64,000 nt of DNA from Amycolatopsis lurida (lineage in GTDB: Bacteria; Actinomycetota; Actinomycetes; Mycobacteriales; Pseudonocardiaceae), in NCBI RefSeq assembly GCF_900105055.1, contig NZ_FNTA01000004.1:992001-1056000 (forward strand), written 5' to 3'. Positions 27,435 through 35,706 of the stretch are shown here, one piece after another (positions within the stretch are counted from its first letter, which is position 1; each line of letters begins with the position of its first letter). The notes beneath the pieces are model-generated. The model was not told where the DNA came from, did no database searches, and was given only the letters and a program-made list of their open reading frames with translations. A program made the translations under genes and the position numbers.

Positions 27435-27851
27435 CTAACGACCCGGCCGGGTGACGGGAACGACCTCGAGAAGTTCCTTCAGGCCTTCGAAATCCTGCGG
27501 ATTGGTGGTGTACAACGGCATCCGGTGCGCGATGGCCACGCTCGCGATCATCAGATCGGCCATCCGCCGCCGGGGCGTCCTGCCCATCGCGAGCACGGAC
27601 GCCGACACCCTGCCGAAGATCCTGGCCGCTTCGGTGCCGAAGGGCAGCGGGTCGAATTCGGACTCCACTCGTTGCAGCAGATCCGTACGCCGGGCCCGCT
27701 CGGCCGGATCGGTGGCGTAGTGCGGGCCCGCCGACAGTTCCGCGAGCGTGATCGTGCTGATCGACATCAGATCCGGCAGCTGGGCGTGGTCGATCGTCCG
27801 CCGGAGGATGAGGATGTTCGTGTCGAGCAGGCCGTGGACCTCAGCGGCCAT
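27435..27851 (-). CDS. VapC-type PIN-domain toxin
   Basis: 138 residues. The PIN-domain acidic residues are visible: GLLDTNILILRR (Asp10), TITLAELSAG (Glu) and RMADLMIASVAIAHRMPLYT (Asp), followed by TTNPQDFEGL. PIN toxins cut RNA, often tRNA or rRNA, with magnesium. ATG at 27851 lies inside the end of the antitoxin gene (11-nt overlap), the usual coupled arrangement. With the Phd-like antitoxin it forms a type II pair. Confidence 0.9.
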   Translation of the reverse strand: MAAEVHGLLDTNILILRRTIDHAQLPDLMSISTITLAELSAGPHYATDPAERARRTDLLQRVESEFDPLPFGTEAARIFGRVSASVLAMGRTPRRRMADLMIASVAIAHRMPLYTTNPQDFEGLKELLEVVPVTRPGR

Positions 27852-28107
27852 AGGGATCTTCCGCCTCGCCTTCGAAAGCGTCGTCGAGGTCCGCGCGGAA
27901 CCCGTCCGGGTCGATGAGCGGAGCGTTGGCCGAGCCGGTGGCGAACTGGTCGCGGGAAACGGCGTGACGGCGGCACAGCGGGACCAGCTGGGCGATGGGC
28001 GAACCACTGCGGGTCACGGTGAAGGTCTCCCCGTGCTCGACCGCGTCCATGATCTCGCCGGACCGGTTCCGGAGATCACGCTGGGAGATCTCGTGCTGAA
28101 CGCTCAT
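27841..28107 (-). CDS. Phd/YefM-type antitoxin
   Basis: 88 residues. The N-terminal DNA-binding half reads MSVQHEISQRDLRNRSGEIM, then DAVEHGETFTVTRSGSPIAQLVPL, the Phd/YefM pattern. The C-terminal acidic tail (DPDGFRADLDDAFEGEAED) is suited to wrap the toxin. It should neutralise the PIN toxin and repress the operon. ATG at 28107 is six nt from a TATAGT -10 located inside an inverted repeat, so antitoxin binding would block the promoter directly. Confidence 0.9.
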   Translation of the reverse strand: MSVQHEISQRDLRNRSGEIMDAVEHGETFTVTRSGSPIAQLVPLCRRHAVSRDQFATGSANAPLIDPDGFRADLDDAFEGEAEDPYGR

Positions 28108-28108
28108 A

Positions 28109-28124
28109 AGCGCACTATAGCGCT
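28109..28124 (-). promoter_or_regulatory. Toxin-antitoxin operator with -10 TATAGT as spacer
   Basis: On the minus strand the sequence is AGCGC-TATAGT-GCGCT: 5-bp arms exactly flank the -10 hexamer. The antitoxin ATG follows after six nt in all. This layout suits autorepression of a leaderless transcript. Confidence 0.65.
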
Positions 28125-28154
28125 CATGTGCCCCGGAGTGCCACACGGTGCCAC

Positions 28155-31100
28155 CTAGGCGGTCTCCTCTTCCGGTTCTGGCTCGTCCGACGGCCGCGTG
28201 AACAGCCGCGTCGCCGAAAGCCGCGCGACGCCGTCCGGCTCGCCGAGTTCGTCGGTCGCGTTCCGGATCGTCGCGTCGACGGACAGGTACTTGCGCCCCG
28301 CCCGCAGGTCCGCGTCGTTGCGCAACCGCACGATCAGCGGGAACTCGCTCAGCGCGCCGGCGTCGAACAGGCCGGTGGTGTAGATCAGCTGGACGCCCAG
28401 CGCCTCCGCGACCGCGCGCTGCAGTTCCAGCAGGTAGCCCGCCGACGCGCGGCCGATCGGATTGTCGAGGAACAGCACGCCGGAATGCCGGTTGCGGGCC
28501 TTGCCGCGGTTGTTCGCCCGCAGCGCCGCCAGGGTGCAGTACAGGATGATCGCCGCGGTCAGCTGCTGCCCGCCGGAGAAGACGTCCCTGATCTCGGAGA
28601 CGCGCTGCCGCTCGGTCCGCAGCACGGAGTCCGGCTTCAGCATGTCGACCCGGAAACCCTTGGGAGCGGCGGCCTGCACGCCGCGCAGCACGAGGGATAG
28701 CCCGTCCCGCTTGACATCCCGGCCGTCGGAGGTCTTCCCCACCGCGGCCTCGTCGACGACCTCGCCCAGTTTCTCGGCGAGCACGTTCTCCTCGAGTTCG
28801 GTGAAGCGGATCCGCAGGAACTCCTGGCCCGACCAGTCGCCGAGACCGTCCGGCAACCGCGAAACCCGTTGTGCCGCACGGAGAGTTCGCAGCGCACCGT
28901 CGACCATGCCCTGCAGGCGGGTGATGATGCCGCCGCGGTGCCGGTCGATCTGCGCGAGATCGTCGGTGAGCGTGCGCAGCCGGGGCCGCAGCGCCTCCGC
29001 CCATTCCGCGGCGTGGGCGGGCAGCTGATCACGGCGGACCGAGATCACCTGCTGCCGCACCGGTGTGCTGAGCTTCTCGAAGCGCTTGTCCGTGGCGTAC
29101 TGCGCCAGCTGGTCGGCCGCGGCCCGCACCCGGCGGTCACCCGCGTCGGCGGCGTCCTGCGCCTCGGTGAGCGAGGTGTTGAGCCGGGAGTGCTTGGCGC
29201 GCGCGGATTCGACATCACCGTCGAACGCCGCCTCTTCGTCGTCTTTGGACAAGAGGTGCGCCATGGATTCGGCGAGCAGGCCGAAGCCGGACGCGGAAAC
29301 CTTCGCGGACTCCAGCGTCGCTTCGGCCGCGGCGCGGCGCTTCTGCAGTTCCTCCCATTTCCGCGCGGCGGCGGACACTTCGAGGCTCGCCTCGTCGATC
29401 AGCTCCAGGCCGTGCTCGATGTCTCTCGGCCGCGCGTCGGAAGCGATCGCGGACGGCTGTTCCGGCAACTGGCCCAGTTCCGCCTTGCGGGTCGCGACGA
29501 GCCCGACGATCTCGGTGCGCTCCTCCTCCAGCACCGCGACCGCGCGGTTCGCCCGCGCCTGCGCCGCCGCCCGCGCCGAAGCGTCGGAACCGTCCGGCGT
29601 CTCCAGCAACGCCGAGGCCCGCTCGCGGACGGCGTCGTCCAGCGCCTCCACGGCCGCCCGCGCGGACGCCTCGACACTCTCGGCCTGGTCGAGTTCGGCA
29701 CGGAGGTCGCTGCCGACCTCCACCTTCGCGTACGCCTCCGAAGCCGACGCGAATGTCCTCCGCAACGCGTCCACCGGTTCGGCGGGCACGGGGTCGTTTT
29801 CGGTGACGTCACTCGATCCCGGCACCTCGGCCAGTTCGGCCTTCGCGGTCGTCGCCGTGCGCCGGTGCCCGTCGGCGGTGCGTTGCTCCTCGCTCGCCTG
29901 CTCGCGCAGCCGGGAGGCCCTCACCGCGGCTTCGGCCGCCGTCGTCTCCGCCCGTTCGGCGGTTTCGGTCGCGCGTTCGACGTCGTCCGTCCACTCGGGA
30001 ATCTTCGCGGCGCGCGCCGCGAGCGTTTCGAGCCCGCGAGCCCGCTCCCCCGCATCGGCCGAAGCCGCGCGCAGCTCGGGCACCCGTTCCCGCAGCCCGG
30101 CCGCCTTCTCGCCGAGACGCTGGAACTCCTTTTCCGCTTGATCCAACGCGGTCTGTGCGGTTTCGTGCGCGGTACGCGCGTTCTGGAGCTGCTCGGCCAG
30201 TGTCGCGATGCTGCCGGGCGGGTAGTCCTCACGCCAGGTCTTGAGCTTCCACGACAGGGCGCTGTCGTCGGCCAGCGATGTCGCCAGCGCTTCCAGCCTT
30301 CGCTGCCGTTCCGCGTGCCGGAGCGCGATGGCCTCGCGCTCGGCGTCAGCGGCCTCTTCGTCGTACATCGCCGGGTTGGGCGGCACGAGGAATTCGATCC
30401 CGGCCTCGTCCGGCAGGCGGTCGGTCGTGGTGGCCTCGGTCGTGGCGACCGGGATGATCGTGGTGGGCAGCAGACGCCGCTCCGACAGGACCTTCTCGGC
30501 GAGCCGGACCTGCTCCGGTTCGTTGAGCAGGATCCCCGAGACCAGCTGGGGCGCGCGGGCCAGTACGGCCGCCCGCCTTTTCTTGTCCAAAGTGGACAGG
30601 TAACGCCAGCCGGACCACGCGTTCATCCCGGCGGCTTCCAGCGCGTCCAAAGCGGCTTGGACCTCTTCGGTGGCGGGCAGGAGGCCGCCCGAGCCGAGCG
30701 CGTTCAGCGCGCGCTCGTCGACCGATTCCTCCATCCGCAGCGCGGTCTGTTCCTTCTCCGCGGCCGAACCCGCCTCGCGAAGCCGCTCCAGCAGCACCGG
30801 AAGGTCCGTCTCCAGCGTGACGTCGTCCGCGCCGAGGAGTTCGCTCAGCCGCGGTTCGACGGCGAGCGCGTCGGTGCGCCGGTTGGCCCGGTCGAGTTCG
30901 TCGGCCGCGCGTTCCAGACGGTCCTTTGTGGACCCAGCGAGCCGGTGCGCGTCGTTCACGGTGGCCTGCGCGGACCGCAGATCCTCCGCGACACGTTCGA
31001 GTTCCTGTTCACGACGGACGAGTTCCGCGGCGGTCTCCTCGGCCTCCGTCCTGGCCGCACGCGCCGCTTCGGCGACGTCGGCACCGGCCTTGAGCGCGCC

Positions 31101-32621
31101 GGACCGGACGGTTTCCGCGATCTCCTCACGGATTTCGGCGATCCGCGCGCCCAGCCCGCGGGCCTCCGCCCGGCGCGAGGCCGCGAGGTTCGCCGACTCG
31201 TCGCGTTCCGCCTGGGCCTTTTCCGCCTCGGCACGCAGGGCGCCGACATGGGCTTCGGCCTTCGCCGCCTGCTCGGTGGCGTTCTTGGCCAGCGCCAGCA
31301 GTCCCCGCGCGAGCGCACCCGCGGCGGCGTTGCGAGCCTGCAGCGCGGGCTGCGCCTTCTGCTCGCGATTCCCCACCAGTTCCCGGAAATCTCGCGCCTT
31401 GCGGGAGGCGTTGAGGTGGTTGAGCACGGTGGCGCATTCACGCCAGGCCTCGGCGGCCGTCTTCGCTTCGGCCAGTTCGCCGTCGATCCGCTTCTTGCTC
31501 TCCTGCGCCTCCTCGAGCCGCAGTTTCCCGACCAGGCGGCGGAGTTCGGTGACACCGGCGGTGAGGCGGCGGTGGTCGCCCTCGGCCAGCTTCTCCGCGG
31601 ACTTCACCTCGTCGACGTGCTGTTCGAGCCCGCTCAGCCGCTCGTTCTCCAGCTTGTCGCGCGCGGCGACCTGACCGGCCAGCGTCCGCATCTCGGCGCG
31701 GGCAGCGTCGGCGAGCTTCCGTGACGCGGCGGCGACGCCTTCCTCCTCCGCCAGCGGCGTGAGCAGATCGAGCGCCCCCGCGACGAAATCACGCTCCGAC
31801 AGCAGGTCCCCGCGCTGGGCGAGGTTGTGCGCGTACGTCGCGACCACCTCGGCGAGATCCTTCGGCTCCTCCTCCGAAAGCACCGCGCGCAACAGGAACT
31901 CGACGAACGCCTCGTCGGTGCTGAACGCGAAGGCGTCCGCCGCCTCGCCCTCACCGGCGTTCATCGCGCGCTGGTACCGGAAGAGCTCGGTGTCGAGGCC
32001 GAGGCCGTCGAGCCGGGACGTCCATTCGTGGTGACGCCGGGTCCAGAACAGCTCCAGTTCCGGCTCACCGCCGTGCACCTTGTCGAGCTGGTCGTGGAAG
32101 CCGGACATCGTCAGCAGCCTGCCGTCCGACGTCAGCGGCAGCGAATCCAGATCGAGCGAGGGCGTCGGCCGGAAGCAATACCAGGAATCGACGAGGTTCT
32201 CCGAATCCGCCGACACCACGTGGCCGCGCCATTCCGACACCTTGCCGGTGATCACCCGATGGCCGGTCTCGACCTGCAGCCACTCCAGCACGACGTGCGA
32301 GACGTCCTTGGCGGCGACGAACTTCTCCAGCACCTTGGTGTTCGTCGTGCCGACCACCTGACGGCGGCCGGGCAGCATGACCGAGAAGATCAGCTTGATC
32401 AGAACGGATTTGCCGCCGCCGTTCTCCAGGAACAGCACGCTCGCCGGCGACGGTCGCCGCGGCGGCCCCTCCCCCGCGAGGTGGATCCCGGCGCTGAACA
32501 GCGCGTCCTGTTTGGGCGCGGTGATGGCCGCGCCGACACCGCTGAAGTCCAGCACGACATCCTGGTACCGCGCGCCTGCCGGGCCCACCGAGTGCAGGCG
32601 AACCCGCGAAAGCTCGTACAT
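28155..32621 (-). CDS. Large SMC-like ATPase, MukB/MksB-type candidate
   Basis: 1488 residues. The ATPase head is split between the ends. Walker A is LENGGGKSVLIKL near 65-77. The C-terminus has the signature FSGGQQLTAAIILY near 1348 and Walker B GVLFLDNPIGRAS near 1381-1393. Between them are about 1,000 residues of Ala/Glu/Arg-rich coiled coil with a possible hinge in the middle (PQLVSGILLNEPEQVRLAEK, near 685). The length matches MukB, and the upstream genes are a kleisin-like and a small winged-helix-like protein, so I infer a MukBEF/Mks-type condensin. The residue after the Walker B aspartate is Asn, not Glu. ATG at 32621 has AGGGGAG upstream. No JetD/MksG-like nuclease gene lies beside it. 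Confidence 0.7.
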   Translation of the reverse strand: MYELSRVRLHSVGPAGARYQDVVLDFSGVGAAITAPKQDALFSAGIHLAGEGPPRRPSPASVLFLENGGGKSVLIKLIFSVMLPGRRQVVGTTNTKVLEKFVAAKDVSHVVLEWLQVETGHRVITGKVSEWRGHVVSADSENLVDSWYCFRPTPSLDLDSLPLTSDGRLLTMSGFHDQLDKVHGGEPELELFWTRRHHEWTSRLDGLGLDTELFRYQRAMNAGEGEAADAFAFSTDEAFVEFLLRAVLSEEEPKDLAEVVATYAHNLAQRGDLLSERDFVAGALDLLTPLAEEEGVAAASRKLADAARAEMRTLAGQVAARDKLENERLSGLEQHVDEVKSAEKLAEGDHRRLTAGVTELRRLVGKLRLEEAQESKKRIDGELAEAKTAAEAWRECATVLNHLNASRKARDFRELVGNREQKAQPALQARNAAAGALARGLLALAKNATEQAAKAEAHVGALRAEAEKAQAERDESANLAASRRAEARGLGARIAEIREEIAETVRSGALKAGADVAEAARAARTEAEETAAELVRREQELERVAEDLRSAQATVNDAHRLAGSTKDRLERAADELDRANRRTDALAVEPRLSELLGADDVTLETDLPVLLERLREAGSAAEKEQTALRMEESVDERALNALGSGGLLPATEEVQAALDALEAAGMNAWSGWRYLSTLDKKRRAAVLARAPQLVSGILLNEPEQVRLAEKVLSERRLLPTTIIPVATTEATTTDRLPDEAGIEFLVPPNPAMYDEEAADAEREAIALRHAERQRRLEALATSLADDSALSWKLKTWREDYPPGSIATLAEQLQNARTAHETAQTALDQAEKEFQRLGEKAAGLRERVPELRAASADAGERARGLETLAARAAKIPEWTDDVERATETAERAETTAAEAAVRASRLREQASEEQRTADGHRRTATTAKAELAEVPGSSDVTENDPVPAEPVDALRRTFASASEAYAKVEVGSDLRAELDQAESVEASARAAVEALDDAVRERASALLETPDGSDASARAAAQARANRAVAVLEEERTEIVGLVATRKAELGQLPEQPSAIASDARPRDIEHGLELIDEASLEVSAAARKWEELQKRRAAAEATLESAKVSASGFGLLAESMAHLLSKDDEEAAFDGDVESARAKHSRLNTSLTEAQDAADAGDRRVRAAADQLAQYATDKRFEKLSTPVRQQVISVRRDQLPAHAAEWAEALRPRLRTLTDDLAQIDRHRGGIITRLQGMVDGALRTLRAAQRVSRLPDGLGDWSGQEFLRIRFTELEENVLAEKLGEVVDEAAVGKTSDGRDVKRDGLSLVLRGVQAAAPKGFRVDMLKPDSVLRTERQRVSEIRDVFSGGQQLTAAIILYCTLAALRANNRGKARNRHSGVLFLDNPIGRASAGYLLELQRAVAEALGVQLIYTTGLFDAGALSEFPLIVRLRNDADLRAGRKYLSVDATIRNATDELGEPDGVARLSATRLFTRPSDEPEPEEETA

Positions 32622-32634
32622 CGACTCCCCTTGG

Positions 32635-33426
32635 TTAAAGCGTGTCCGACGCGGCCGCGCGCAACGTCCCGCCACCGTTGGCGACCGAGACCACGTTCAG
32701 TTCCAGCAGGTCGTCGAAGGCCGCGTCGGCGGCGAGTTCGCGCACCTGCACCTGATAGCGCGGTGTCGTCCGGTAGGTCCCGCCCTGTTCCCCGCTGACC
32801 TGGACGAGAAAGCCTTGATCGGCCAGGAAGCGCAGGGCGCGCGCGACCATGCCGCGCGTGGTGTCCGACGCCAGCCTGCCGTCCTTGGTCGCCGCCGTCG
32901 CCGGACGCCGGGCGTAGGCTCGCCAGGCCTGTTCGAGTTCGGGCGCGTCGGCCAGCGGGTCGTTGTTCGCCTCCGCTTCCGCCGCGCGCTCGTCGAGGAT
33001 CCGGCAGGCCTCGCGCACCATCGCGTCCACCTGCTCGACGCTGACGCGGCCGATGTAGGTGTCGTTGGCGAGGTCGTCCGGGCGCGGGTAGCCGAGCGCC
33101 GCGGTGGCCAGGTGGACGAGTCCGTGCAGGACCTTCTCGGTCTCGCGGCGCTCGCGGATCTTGCTCTGCCGCGCGTAGCTGTCCATCTTGATCTCGAAGA
33201 CGGACTCGTCGGTCGCCGCCAGCACGGCCCCGGCCTGGAGGTTGACCTCCAGCACCATCAGCCCGAGCCCGGCCGCGACCGCGTGCGTGAGCTGTTTGAA
33301 GGCCCTGTCCTCGCCGTAGCGCCGGACGAGGTCGCCGTACACGACATCCCTCGACGGCAGCTGCTTCGGGCGCATGCCGAAGGAAACCAGCCTGGCCGCG
33401 GATTCGACGTCCCCGGTTGTCGTCAC
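32635..33426 (-). CDS. Small winged-helix-like subunit of the SMC operon, MukE/MksE candidate
   Basis: 263 residues with no recognised enzyme motif. It is helical with mixed charge. A central DNA- or protein-binding segment precedes RGMVARALRFLADQGFLVQV and a beta wing, TYRTTPRYQVQVRELA, which reads like a C-terminal winged helix, as in KITE proteins. GTG at 33426 overlaps the stop of the kleisin-like gene and its own stop is 13 bp before the SMC start, so the three genes are made together. The MukE/MksE assignment rests on size, order and fold impression, not on clear sequence identity. Confidence 0.55.
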   Translation of the reverse strand: MTTTGDVESAARLVSFGMRPKQLPSRDVVYGDLVRRYGEDRAFKQLTHAVAAGLGLMVLEVNLQAGAVLAATDESVFEIKMDSYARQSKIRERRETEKVLHGLVHLATAALGYPRPDDLANDTYIGRVSVEQVDAMVREACRILDERAAEAEANNDPLADAPELEQAWRAYARRPATAATKDGRLASDTTRGMVARALRFLADQGFLVQVSGEQGGTYRTTPRYQVQVRELAADAAFDDLLELNVVSVANGGGTLRAAASDTL

Positions 33427-34898
33427 GCGACCTCCTCCTCTTCTTCGTGGCGATCGACCGTGGCCGACGAAAGCAGCAGATCCGCTCCGCCGAACTCCGG
33501 GTCGTCGAGCAGCGTGCCGTCGTCGACGGCCAGCAGTACCTGGCGCTCCCCCAGCCGGAGCGCCGCGCCGACCTCGGGACTGTAGGCGTGCACCGCGCGC
33601 AGGGCGACCAGGGCCGGGAGCCCGGGATCGATCCGGCGGGCTTCCTCGAGCAGCCCGGACAACCGCCGCGGCACCTCCGGCAGGTCGAGCAGGTCGTCGG
33701 CGAGGCGCCACTGCTCGTCGCCGAACCTGTCGGTGACCTCGGCGGGCATGAGTTCGGGCTCGGGGATCTCTCCGACGAGCTGGTCGCGTTCGGGCGCGGG
33801 CCGCAGCAGCAACGACACCAGCGACGACAGCGACGGCACGGTCGGCGGGGAGATCCCGGCGCCTGCGTGGAAGAACGATTCGGCGGGCGCGACGGCTTCG
33901 GCGATCGGCAGGCCCAGCGTCGGCATCAGGAGCTGGCCGAACAGGTCGATCGTCGCGCGCTGCGGCGGACCGGAGAACTGCTGACGGTCCTGCTCGGCGC
34001 GGAACACCGCGCCCGCGTCGGCCAGCCGTGACTGCAGCCGGGTGTGGCGGCGGATGCAGTCGCCGACGATGTCGACGAGCTCGGCCGCGCGCCGTTTGCG
34101 GTCGGGGTCCTCGGTCTCGTCCCTCGACGCGGTGATGTTCTTGAGGATCGCGTTCTCGGCGCGGAACCGGGACTCGATATGGGACAGCGCCTGATCCAGC
34201 AGGTCCGGGACCTCGCGCTCCCAGTCGACCGCGCGCACGTCACGCCGGGTGGCGTCGAGCTTGGCGCGCAGGGTCTCGCCGTACTGGACCGTCCGGTAGC
34301 GGGCCTGCTCCGCCGCGAGCTTGGCGTCGGCGAGGCGGCCGCGGTTGATCAGGTTCTCCAGTTTGACCTCGGCCGCGATCTGAGCCGACTCGACGTCGGT
34401 GTCCAGCGCGCCGACGAGCACGTTGATCGCCTCGTCGGTGGCGCGCAGGTAGACCTCGCCGTCGGGCGCGGCCAGCTCGACGAGCAGCTTGAAGTCGAAC
34501 TGGCGGCGCTGGTAGCCGCCGCCGGGGCCGATGGAGCCGTAGACGCGGCGGAACCCGCGATCGGTGGTGCCGACGTTGATCAGGTTGTCGAGTACCCAGC
34601 GGGCGACCTTGGCGTGCTCGTCGGGGGTCCGGCCGGGAGCCTGGAGCGCCACGAACGGCAGCAACCGCGCGATCACCTGGTCGTGGTCGGCGCCGGTGTC
34701 GAAGTCCATCGAGACGGTGACCTGGTCGATCGTGTGCAGGGCGATCTCGGCCATCTGGTAGATCGTGGCGTCCGCCCAGTCCAGCTTCGCCTTGCGCGCG
34801 TCGAGGTCGTGCAAGGGCGCTGTGCAGGCCAGCGCCTTGAGGCGGCGGGTCAGCCCCTCGTCGGCCAGCCCCATCCCGGTCAGCTCGTCGTCTCGCAC
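33423..34898 (-). CDS. Kleisin-like subunit of the SMC operon, MukF/MksF candidate
   Basis: 491 residues, helical and soluble. The first half includes ATIYQMAEIALHTIDQVTVS and WVLDNLINVGTTDRGFRR. A long coiled region (about 180-260, KLENLINRGRLADAKLAAEQ) follows, then a hydrophobic Pro-rich stretch and an acidic tail (DRHEEEEEVA). Size, position as first gene and overlap with the next two genes fit an MksF/JetA-type kleisin; I cannot confirm the fold by eye. GTG at 34898 is eight nt from TAGCCT, a leaderless start; ATG at 34874 is an alternative. Confidence 0.55.
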   Translation of the reverse strand: MRDDELTGMGLADEGLTRRLKALACTAPLHDLDARKAKLDWADATIYQMAEIALHTIDQVTVSMDFDTGADHDQVIARLLPFVALQAPGRTPDEHAKVARWVLDNLINVGTTDRGFRRVYGSIGPGGGYQRRQFDFKLLVELAAPDGEVYLRATDEAINVLVGALDTDVESAQIAAEVKLENLINRGRLADAKLAAEQARYRTVQYGETLRAKLDATRRDVRAVDWEREVPDLLDQALSHIESRFRAENAILKNITASRDETEDPDRKRRAAELVDIVGDCIRRHTRLQSRLADAGAVFRAEQDRQQFSGPPQRATIDLFGQLLMPTLGLPIAEAVAPAESFFHAGAGISPPTVPSLSSLVSLLLRPAPERDQLVGEIPEPELMPAEVTDRFGDEQWRLADDLLDLPEVPRRLSGLLEEARRIDPGLPALVALRAVHAYSPEVGAALRLGERQVLLAVDDGTLLDDPEFGGADLLLSSATVDRHEEEEEVA

Positions 34899-34906
34899 AG
34901 CAGGCC

Positions 34907-34912
34907 AGGCTA
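34907..34912 (-). promoter_or_regulatory. -10 element TAGCCT of the SMC operon
   Basis: TAGCCT on the minus strand, eight nt before GTG at 34898. No ribosome site precedes the GTG, which fits a leaderless start. Confidence 0.45.
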
Positions 34913-34970
34913 GTCGCCGCCCCTCGCACCCCGCACGGGTGACCGGGGTGCCCGGCGCGCCGGGCGGCGG

Positions 34971-34976
34971 TAGCGT
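34971..34976 (+). promoter_or_regulatory. -10 element TAGCGT, leaderless promoter
   Basis: TAGCGT, seven nt (CTGGTTC), then ATG at 34984. The same hexamer and spacing occur at 58480. Confidence 0.55.
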
Positions 34977-34983
34977 CTGGTTC

Positions 34984-35421
34984 ATGCGTGAAATGAGCCG
35001 GGACGAATGGTGGAAGTTCGCGAGCGAGGGCACGCGGACGGGCATGCTCGGCCTGGTCCGCGCCAACGGGGCGCCGATCGTGACGCCGGTGTGGTTCCTG
35101 CTGAACGAGGGGCCGGACGGTGACGAGCTGATCTTCACCACCGGCACCGACACTCTCAAGGGGAAGGCGCTGCGACGCGATCCGCGGCTTTCGCTGGCCG
35201 TCGACGACCAGAAGCCGCCGTACTCGTACGTGCAGTTCACCGCCGAAGCCGTGCTGCACAACGACCTGGACGAGATGCTCGAATGGGCGACCAGGCTCGG
35301 TGGGCGCTACATGGGCGAGGACAAGGCCGAGGCCTACGGGAAGCGGAACGCCGTCCCGGAGGAGTCGTTGGTGCGGGCGCGGATCACGAAGGTGATCGCA
35401 CGGGCGGACATCGCGGGGTGA
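34984..35421 (+). CDS. PPOX-class F420-dependent oxidoreductase
   Basis: 145 residues, split-barrel flavin/deazaflavin-binding fold. REMSRDEWWKFASEGTRTGM is the usual entry. IVTPVWFLLNEGPDGDELIF and LKGKALRRDPRLSLAVDDQK are the two conserved blocks that bind the cofactor phosphate. It probably reduces small electrophiles with F420H2; the substrate is unknown. The ATG at 34984 is seven nt from a TAGCGT -10. It diverges from the SMC operon with 85 bp between start codons. Confidence 0.87.
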   Translation: MREMSRDEWWKFASEGTRTGMLGLVRANGAPIVTPVWFLLNEGPDGDELIFTTGTDTLKGKALRRDPRLSLAVDDQKPPYSYVQFTAEAVLHNDLDEMLEWATRLGGRYMGEDKAEAYGKRNAVPEESLVRARITKVIARADIAG

Positions 35422-35447
35422 GGTTCCGGCTTCACTGGATACTTGTG

Positions 35448-35500
35448 CGCGTGAAGGCCCCCTTCCCTCGACTGAGCCGAGGGAAGGGGGCCTTCACGCG
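35448..35500. repeat. Palindrome family A, copy 3
   Basis: Arms 35448-35473 and 35475-35500, 26 nt with a single mismatch (A at 35471 against C). It lies 27 bp after the PPOX-class gene stop. Confidence 0.88.
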
Positions 35501-35565
35501 TGTTCGGCTTGTCGGGCGAGGGCGCATTCGGGGGCATGACTCTGCGTGTTGATGTTGGTCAAGTA

Positions 35566-35621
35566 TTGACACGAAGCACCCTCTGGTGTGTGATCTGAAC
35601 CATAGATAGGAAAGTTTCCTA
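35566..35621 (+). promoter_or_regulatory. Promoter and 15-bp operator-like palindrome of the sugar dehydrogenase gene
   Basis: TTGACA (35566-35571) and TGATCT (35591-35596, 19-nt spacing) are a possible -35/-10 pair. Just downstream is the perfect palindrome TAGGAAAGTTTCCTA (35607-35621). Its place after the -10 suits a repressor. The palindrome is certain; the promoter call is tentative. Confidence 0.55.
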
Positions 35622-35696
35622 ACTAAAACTCCACGTCCCCCGCCGGGCTCGCCCGGTCCGCCGTTGCACCCTCCCGAACCCCGAACTTTCACTCAT

Positions 35697-35701
35697 GGAG
35701 G
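35697..35701 (+). promoter_or_regulatory. Ribosome binding site GGAGG deciding the start
   Basis: GGAGG lies inside the codons after the ATG at 35695 and five bases before the GTG at 35707. It can serve only the GTG, so I start the protein there. Confidence 0.7.
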
Positions 35702-35706
35702 CTCCA

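Noticed and set aside
28869..31724. 951-codon open frame antisense to the SMC-like gene
   Set aside because: High-GC shadow: composition is Arg/Gly/Pro/Val-rich, no domain is visible, and the opposite strand encodes coherent ATPase motifs and coiled coil.
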